Part shown: positions 7,140 to 11,800 of the stretch, piece by piece
How positions within the stretch are numbered: the first letter of the stretch is position 1
Layout: every line of letters begins with the position of its first letter
Source of the DNA: Caldisericales bacterium
Lineage (GTDB): Bacteria; Caldisericota; Caldisericia; Caldisericales; Caldisericaceae
Direction of reading: 5' to 3'
Length of the DNA: 11,800 nt
Assembly: GCA_015485995.1 (NCBI GenBank)
Contig: WFSP01000036.1
Coordinates: forward strand, 1 to 11,800
Program-made: the position numbers and the translations under genes
Notes under the pieces: model-generated
Databases searched by the model: none
What the model was told of the DNA's origin: nothing
Seen by the model: the letters and a program-made list of their open reading frames with translations, nothing else

Positions 7140-7844
7140 ATGATTATTCAAATATATGCAGTAATTTCAGAAGAAGATGCATATGCTCTTTGCAAGATCG
7201 GAGTAGACCATATTGGTATAGTTGCAAGTTGGAACGGAAATAAAGAAAAGGGGATTGTTTCCGTAAGTAACGCAATAAAAATTATAGAAACAATAAAAAA
7301 CTACGGAAAAATTGCAACAGTAATAGTTGACACAATTAGCCCGAAAGAGGTAAACCGTTATATTGATGCCCTTCATATGGATATACTGCATATATGCCGG
7401 ACTCTTCCCGAAAGCGAACTAAAAAACTTGAAGGAAATTTTAACGGACAAAGGTATTCAACTTATGTATTCAATACCCATAAAAGGCAGAACAAGCATTA
7501 GTGAAGCAGAAAGGGTACAGCAATATGCAGATTTTATAATGCTTGACTCACCTTTTAAAAGTGCGCAGATGGCAGGTTTTATTGGAGCAACGGGTAGAAC
7601 GCACAACTGGGACATTAGCGCGGAAATAGCAAAATTGGCCTACAAGCCCGTAATTTTAGGCGGAGGCCTATCGCCAGAAAATGTTTTGAAAGCAATTAAA
7701 AAGGCCCATCCCGCAGGAGTTGATGCAAAAACTTCCCTTGATTTGCCGAAAGGTTCAGGCAAAAAAGACATTCTTAAAGTAAAAGAATTCGTAAGGAGGG
7801 TTCGAGAGTTTGAAAAAGAAGAGCAAACTACTGATAATAGGTGA
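7140..7844 (+). CDS. Divergent phosphoribosylanthranilate isomerase (TrpF)-like TIM-barrel protein
   Basis: The 234-residue protein has the TrpF layout of a (beta/alpha)8 barrel. FIMLDSP (132-138) matches the TrpF strand carrying the catalytic Asp (D136). GATGRTHNW (149-157) corresponds to GGTGKTFDW. GGGLSPENV (174-182), GVDAKTSLD (193-201) and a GKKD segment near 207-210 complete the phosphate-binding half. The N-terminal half is not canonical. The usual KICGxT strand with the catalytic Cys reads IQIYAVIS, the SPRxV segment is absent, and the QLHG motif reads DILHICR. Authentic TrpF isomerises phosphoribosylanthranilate in tryptophan synthesis, but with these changes and no trp gene nearby that role is doubtful. 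A phosphosugar-type substrate is plausible because the phosphate site is kept and a sugar kinase overlaps its end. The fold assignment is fairly safe; the function is unknown. Confidence 0.75.
   Translation: MIIQIYAVISEEDAYALCKIGVDHIGIVASWNGNKEKGIVSVSNAIKIIETIKNYGKIATVIVDTISPKEVNRYIDALHMDILHICRTLPESELKNLKEILTDKGIQLMYSIPIKGRTSISEAERVQQYADFIMLDSPFKSAQMAGFIGATGRTHNWDISAEIAKLAYKPVILGGGLSPENVLKAIKKAHPAGVDAKTSLDLPKGSGKKDILKVKEFVRRVREFEKEEQTTDNR
7793..7800 (+). promoter_or_regulatory. Ribosome binding site supporting the TTG start of the PfkB kinase
   Basis: AAGGAGGG lies inside the end of the TrpF-like gene, 9 bases before TTG at 7810. The next in-frame ATG at 7864 would remove the first beta strand with its conserved Gly-Asp, so TTG is the supported start. 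Confidence 0.8.
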
Positions 7845-8709
7845 TAATTGTTTCGATATAACAATGAAATGGAATTTTAAGTTTAAAGAAGATAGGAATT
7901 TTATACCATCTGAGTATAAAGAAACTGCAGCAGGCACGGGAGTAAATTTTGCTGTGGCACTTTCAAAGTTTTTTGGAGAAGCATATTACTTTACACCCGT
8001 TTCGACAGATGGCTTTGGAAAAGAAATAGAAAAATTCCTTGCATCAAACAATGTAAAAATTTTAGCACTGCCCTCCGTAAAAAAAACAGCGTTAATCATA
8101 GTAATAATAAATTCTGCAGGAGCCCGAACTACTTTAGCGCTGATGAGAAACACATCCTACGAAGACATAAATGTAAAAGAATTTAAAAACATAGCAAACG
8201 ATTTCGAGGCAGTCTATATAAGCGGGGGGATATTTACCTCTCAAAAAGTACAAAGAAAAATCTTAAAGATTGCAAAGATTGTAAAAGAGCATAATATGAA
8301 ATTATTTTTTGACCCACAAATCAGAATAGGGAAAGAAATTCCGGAATTTATGGATACGGCGCTTCAAATTGCAGGAATAAGCAATATTGTCCTTGCAAAC
8401 AAAGAAGAGTTTGAAATAATGGACCTCTCACAAGACAGATTCCTCGTAGAAAAAAAGGGGAATAGCGGTGCGACTGTTTTTTATAATTCCAAAAAATTTT
8501 CAGTAAAAGGCATTAAGGTAAACGTAATGGATACTTCGGGTGCGGGTGATGTTTTCAATGCAGCTTTTTTAACAAAATACCTGAATGGATTCTCAATAAT
8601 AGAAACACTGAAGTTTGCAAATTATGCCGCTGCCTTATCAGTAACCAAAAAAGGCGCATATGCTCCTGAGCAAGCAGAAGTAGAAAATTTTATCAAACAA
8701 AATGGATAA
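7810..8709 (+). CDS. PfkB/ribokinase family carbohydrate kinase, TTG start
   Basis: Cytoplasmic ATP-dependent kinase of 299 residues, the normal family length. The first strand LLIIGDNCFD (8-16) carries the substrate-binding Asp region. AAGTGVNFAVALS (40-52) corresponds to the glycine-rich PfkB signature 1. NKEEFE (197-202) is the usual NxxE region. DTSGAGDVFNAAF (241-253) is PfkB signature 2, with D247 as catalytic base. The acceptor could be a sugar or a nucleoside; residues do not settle which. Translation starts at TTG, 35 bases inside the TrpF-like gene, which implies coupled expression and possibly a joint task on a phosphorylated sugar. The stop overlaps the uvrB start by 8 bases. No promoter is visible between these genes. 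Confidence 0.9.
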   Translation: MKKKSKLLIIGDNCFDITMKWNFKFKEDRNFIPSEYKETAAGTGVNFAVALSKFFGEAYYFTPVSTDGFGKEIEKFLASNNVKILALPSVKKTALIIVIINSAGARTTLALMRNTSYEDINVKEFKNIANDFEAVYISGGIFTSQKVQRKILKIAKIVKEHNMKLFFDPQIRIGKEIPEFMDTALQIAGISNIVLANKEEFEIMDLSQDRFLVEKKGNSGATVFYNSKKFSVKGIKVNVMDTSGAGDVFNAAFLTKYLNGFSIIETLKFANYAAALSVTKKGAYAPEQAEVENFIKQNG

Positions 8710-10681
8710 ATTCAAACTTGTTTCCGATTTTAAGCCAACAGGAGACCAGCCCAAAGCAATTGAGAAACTTATAGAGGGGATAAAAAAAAGATACAAATTT
8801 CAAACACTGCTCGGAGTAACAGGTTCAGGCAAAACATTTACAATGGCAAACGTAATTCAAAATATACAAAGGCCTACGCTCGTTATTTCTCACAACAAAA
8901 CACTTGCGGCCCAGCTTTATTCTGAATTCAAACATTTCTTTCCGGAAAATGCAGTACGTTATTTTGTAAGTTACTACGATTTTTACAGGCCCGAAGCATA
9001 CGTCCCTCAATTAGACCTACACATAGACAAAACTGCAGATGTAAATGAAGACATTGCGCGCTTGAGGCATGCTACAGTAAGGGCTTTACTCGAAAGGCGT
9101 GATGTAATAGTAGTTGCCTCTGTTTCCTGCATATACGGCTGGGACTCTCCAGAGGAATATAAAGAACAGTTGTTTACAGTAAAAATAGGTGAAAAAATAA
9201 GACGCGGAAACATTGCTTTAGGACTGGCACGCCTCCAATACGAGAGAAATGACTTTGATTTCAGGCCTGGAAGATTTAGGATAAGAGGGGATATAGTAGA
9301 CGTCTTTCCAAAGGAATCAGAAACAGCAATCCGAATAGAACTTTTCGGGGATGAAGTTGATAGTGTTATAGAATTCGACCCCTTAACCGGTGAACTCATA
9401 AAAAAGTACTCCTCTTTCACGTTCTTCCCTGCCTCACAATTTCTTACGACAGTAGAAAGAATACACAGATATGCAAATGAAATAAGAAAAGAGCTTGCGA
9501 TACGCATAGAATTTTTTAGGAATAAAGGGAAACTTGTAGAAGCACAACGCCTGGAAGAGCGCACGAATTATGACCTTGAAATGCTTGAGCAAACAGGATA
9601 TTGCCCTGGGATAGAGAACTACTCAAGATACTTCTCCGGGCGCAAAGCAGGCGAAGAACCGTTTACGTTATTGAATTTTTTCCCAGAGGATTTCCTTATG
9701 TTCATAGATGAATCTCATATAAGTGTCCCTCAAATTCGCGCAATGTACCACGGCGACCACCAAAGAAAACTTACGCTTGTAAGATATGGATTTAGATTGC
9801 CGTCTGCCCTAGATAACAGACCATTAAGGTTTAACGAGTTTTTAAAGCATATAAATCAATGTATCTTCGTTTCAGCAACTCCTTCAAAATACGAAAAGGA
9901 AATAAGTGCTCAGGTGGCAGAACAGATAATTCGCCCTACTGGGCTTATAGACCCTAAAATAGAAGTAAGGGCTACAAAGAATCAAGTCTTTGATTTGATA
10001 AAGGAAATAAAAAAACGCATAGAAAAAAACGAACGCGTGCTTGTTACAACACTTACAAAAAAAATGGCTGAAGAACTTGCAATGTTTCTTACGGAACACA
10101 ATATAAAAGCAAGATACTTGCACTCAGATATTAAAACACTTGAACGCGTTAAAATCCTTAAAGACCTCAGAGAGGGTAAATTTACCTGCCTTGTTGGGGT
10201 TAACTTGCTCAGAGAGGGGCTTGACCTGCCTGAAGTATCGCTTGTCGCAATTTTAGATGCGGACAAAGAGGGGTTTCTCCGTTCCGAAGTTTCCCTTATT
10301 CAAACTATGGGACGTACCGCAAGAAATGTTTCAGGTAAAGTTATTATGTATGCAGACGAAGTTACTGAATCAATGAAAAATGCAATAAAAGAAACCGCAA
10401 GAAGAAGAAAAAAACAGTTAAAATACAATAAAACACACAACATCACGCCAAAAACAATAAGGAAGGCGATTTCAGATCTTATAGATTTACCGTGGAAGAA
10501 AGAAGAAGAAATCGAAGAAATCGATTTAAGTAATTTGAACTCCGAGCAATTCAAAGCATTAATATTAGAACTCACAGAAGAAATGCATCTAAAAGCAGAT
10601 ATGTTAGAATTCGAAGAAGCGGCAAAACTCCGCGATAAGATTGATAAGCTAAAGGAACTTTACAAAAGGAGAAGGAAATGA
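8702..10681 (+). CDS. uvrB: UvrABC system protein B (excision repair helicase-like subunit)
   Basis: DNA damage-verification subunit of nucleotide excision repair. It receives damaged DNA from UvrA and recruits UvrC. The 659-residue length is standard. Walker A GVTGSGKT is at 38-45. The beta-hairpin that locks the strand is at about 91-117 (YYDFYRPEAYVP onward). Walker B with DESH is at 336-339, SATP at 391-394, and motif VI QTMGRTARN at 534-542. A C-terminal UVR motif for UvrC contact covers about 624-653 (HLKADMLEFEEAAKLRDKIDKL). The GRAARN form of motif VI is more usual than GRTARN, but the arginines are kept. No good ribosome site precedes the ATG. It overlaps the kinase stop, so re-initiation is likely. 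uvrA and uvrC are not in the window. Confidence 0.98.
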   Translation: MDKFKLVSDFKPTGDQPKAIEKLIEGIKKRYKFQTLLGVTGSGKTFTMANVIQNIQRPTLVISHNKTLAAQLYSEFKHFFPENAVRYFVSYYDFYRPEAYVPQLDLHIDKTADVNEDIARLRHATVRALLERRDVIVVASVSCIYGWDSPEEYKEQLFTVKIGEKIRRGNIALGLARLQYERNDFDFRPGRFRIRGDIVDVFPKESETAIRIELFGDEVDSVIEFDPLTGELIKKYSSFTFFPASQFLTTVERIHRYANEIRKELAIRIEFFRNKGKLVEAQRLEERTNYDLEMLEQTGYCPGIENYSRYFSGRKAGEEPFTLLNFFPEDFLMFIDESHISVPQIRAMYHGDHQRKLTLVRYGFRLPSALDNRPLRFNEFLKHINQCIFVSATPSKYEKEISAQVAEQIIRPTGLIDPKIEVRATKNQVFDLIKEIKKRIEKNERVLVTTLTKKMAEELAMFLTEHNIKARYLHSDIKTLERVKILKDLREGKFTCLVGVNLLREGLDLPEVSLVAILDADKEGFLRSEVSLIQTMGRTARNVSGKVIMYADEVTESMKNAIKETARRRKKQLKYNKTHNITPKTIRKAISDLIDLPWKKEEEIEEIDLSNLNSEQFKALILELTEEMHLKADMLEFEEAAKLRDKIDKLKELYKRRRK

Positions 10682-11487
10682 AAAAGAAAATAGGGCTTGC
10701 GTTGGGAAGCGGTGGCCCAAGAGGGCTCGCACACATAGGGGTGATAAAAGTATTAAAAGAAAATGGTTTTGATATTGACATTATTGCAGGGTCAAGCATT
10801 GGCGCACTTATAGGAGGCGCCTACGCAGCAACACAATCAATAGAGGAAGTAGAAAAAATGGCTTTTTCTATGGATATGAAAAAGGTATTGGGTATCCTAT
10901 TCGACCCGACAATAAAGTCCGGATTGATAAGAGGAGAAAAAGTTACAAAGTTTATCAAAAAAATGTTTGGAGACCCTGCCATTGAGCATCTGGAAACAAC
11001 ATTTCTTCCTGTTGCAACTGATTTTTCAACAGGCAAGCCGGTAGTGTTTGAAAAAGGCAGCTTTGTTGAAACAGTTCGGGCAAGTATTTCAATCCCGTTT
11101 ATGTTCCAACCAGTTCTTATCGGTAAAAAAGTATTTGCCGACGGCGGTCTCTCTATGCAAGTTCCTGTAAAGCCTTTAACAGAAAGAAAAGTGGATATTA
11201 TTATCGCAGTAAACCTCACAGAAAATGCTTATAACAAAAAGGACTTCTCTGTTAACGGGCTTGTTCGCTCTCCGGTAGGCCTTTATAAAATGGCAGTAAA
11301 TTCAATTGGAATTTTAGAGATAAACCTTGCAAGAATGAACTACAGGGATGCAGACATTACAGTTTCTCCAAACGTGCAAAACGTAGGCTGGGAGAGTTTC
11401 TGGAAACCCAAAAATGTGATAAACCGTGGAGAAATTGCTATGCAGAAGAAACTGCCAAAATTAATAAGAATTCTAAATAAAAAATAA
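10678..11487 (+). CDS. Patatin-like phospholipase/esterase family protein (RssA/YchK type)
   Basis: Serine hydrolase of 269 residues with a Ser-Asp dyad. The oxyanion-hole motif GSGGPRG is at 10-16, the nucleophile elbow GSSIG at 38-42 (catalytic S40), and the DGG motif at 155-157 (D155). Other typical segments are ATDFSTGKPVVFEKG (113-127) and VRASISIPFMFQPV (133-146). There is no signal peptide, so it is probably cytoplasmic or membrane-associated. Bacterial relatives act on acyl esters and phospholipids, but most have no assigned substrate. AAAGGAG at 10665-10671 precedes the ATG by 6 bases, and the start overlaps the uvrB stop as ATGA. It is the last gene of its cluster. No clear hairpin terminator follows directly. 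Confidence 0.92.
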   Translation: MKKKIGLALGSGGPRGLAHIGVIKVLKENGFDIDIIAGSSIGALIGGAYAATQSIEEVEKMAFSMDMKKVLGILFDPTIKSGLIRGEKVTKFIKKMFGDPAIEHLETTFLPVATDFSTGKPVVFEKGSFVETVRASISIPFMFQPVLIGKKVFADGGLSMQVPVKPLTERKVDIIIAVNLTENAYNKKDFSVNGLVRSPVGLYKMAVNSIGILEINLARMNYRDADITVSPNVQNVGWESFWKPKNVINRGEIAMQKKLPKLIRILNKK

Positions 11488-11518
11488 TATTGCCGTACTG
11501 AAGAACCTTACATTTTCT

Positions 11519-11593
11519 CAGTCACTCTGAGCGTAGCGAAGAGTCTCAGCTACTCCGTCATTCTCGAGGGAGCGCAGCGACCGAAAAATCCTG
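11519..11593. repeat. Two diverged copies of a GTCATTCTGAGCG-type interspersed intergenic repeat
   Basis: Copy 1 begins GTCACTCTGAGCGTAGCGAA (11521) and runs to GAGTCTC. Copy 2 begins GTCATTCTCGAGGGAGCGCA (11557) and runs through GCGACCGAAAAATCCTG. They are offset by 36 bases and align with small insertions. Copy 1 can fold with ACTCT (11524-11528) against AGAGT (11540-11544). This wording resembles a short dispersed repeat often seen between genes in environmental bacterial genomes; that is from memory, not from a search. The stretch is also locally richer in GC than its surroundings. Confidence 0.6.
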
Positions 11594-11771
11594 TCTTTTT
11601 ATAGTTCTCCTCATTGCTGCGCCAAGATTATTTTTTGGAAACTACCTTAAACTCCACTTTGACAGTTCATCCCATACTTCAAAACGTAGTTTGTAGGTAA
11701 ATAGCGGGTTTGTTTGATGTGAAAGTGCTTGATTTTTCTTATTCATAGATACACGTATTTAGGATACATAC

Positions 11772-11799
11772 TTGACATAGTTTTGTATTTGTATATAAT
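11772..11799 (+). promoter_or_regulatory. Strong sigma-70-type promoter reading out of the window
   Basis: TTGACA (11772-11777) and TATAAT (11794-11799) are both exact consensus hexamers, with 16 bases between them. This is the best promoter match in the window. Its start site and gene would lie beyond base 11800. GATACA appears twice just upstream (11748 and 11763), 15 bases apart, which could be chance. Confidence 0.7.
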
Positions 11800-11800
11800 A

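Larger units (their letters stand above)
11488..11800. other. Intergenic region without a confident gene
   Basis: This 313-base stretch contains two repeat copies (11519-11593), a short minus-strand frame of 34 codons (11746 to 11642) without a ribosome site, and an outward-reading promoter (11772-11799). I see no convincing terminator after the patatin gene and no RNA gene. The sequence between 11594 and 11640 holds nothing I can name. Confidence 0.7.

Noticed and set aside
9007..9564. Minus-strand open frame of 185 codons opposite uvrB
   Set aside because: Antisense shadow of a conserved gene, with Ser-rich low-information sequence and no recognisable domain.
11519..11593. CRISPR array
   Set aside because: There are only two imperfect copies with almost no spacer and no further repeats; the pattern fits a dispersed intergenic repeat.
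1..11800. Defence system, prophage or insertion sequence
   Set aside because: All confident genes are housekeeping or metabolic, on one strand, with uniform composition; no transposase, integrase, terminal repeats or toxin-antitoxin pair was seen.

Overview
The window reads as chromosomal, low-GC (clearly below 40% by eye), gene-dense bacterial DNA. All recognisable genes lie on the + strand and most are packed with overlaps or gaps of a few bases. Heavy use of ATA for Ile and AGA/AGG for Arg, strong AAGGAGG-type ribosome sites and the phoH-pgpH-ybeY-cdd order suggest a Firmicutes-like or deep-branching bacterium; Thermotogota, Coprothermobacterota and Caldisericota are possibilities. The window alone does not settle the lineage.

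Layout. (1) Bases 1-542 hold the 3' part of a calcineurin-like metallophosphoesterase gene. (2) A housekeeping operon runs from 586 to 6509: phoH, pgpH (HD-domain c-di-AMP phosphodiesterase with a 7TM region), ybeY (rRNA endonuclease), a CorC/CNNM-type CBS membrane protein, cdd (cytidine deaminase) and tpiA (triosephosphate isomerase). Junctions are overlaps of 20, 14 and 4 bases or gaps of 0-1 base. (3) Bases 6510-7071 form a separate unit: an extended -10 promoter, a small charged coiled-coil protein and a clear intrinsic terminator. (4) A second tight cluster runs from 7140 to 11487: a divergent TrpF-like protein lacking the catalytic cysteine, a PfkB-family sugar kinase starting at TTG, uvrB, and a patatin-like (RssA-type) hydrolase, all overlapping. 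(5) Bases 11488-11800 have no confident gene. They carry two diverged copies of a GTCATTCTGAGCG-type interspersed repeat, a short minus-strand frame that may be a gene remnant, and a near-perfect sigma-70-type promoter at the right edge reading out of the window.

Functionally, cluster 2 joins RNA and ribosome quality control (PhoH, YbeY) to c-di-AMP turnover (PgpH), probable divalent-cation transport (CorC family), pyrimidine salvage (Cdd) and glycolysis (TpiA). Cluster 4 joins nucleotide excision repair (UvrB) to a possible sugar-phosphate pair (TrpF-like plus PfkB) and a lipid hydrolase. I see no defence system, CRISPR array, prophage, insertion sequence or RNA gene. The least ordinary items are the TrpF-like/PfkB pair, the apparently leaderless phoH start and the repeat-bearing right end.
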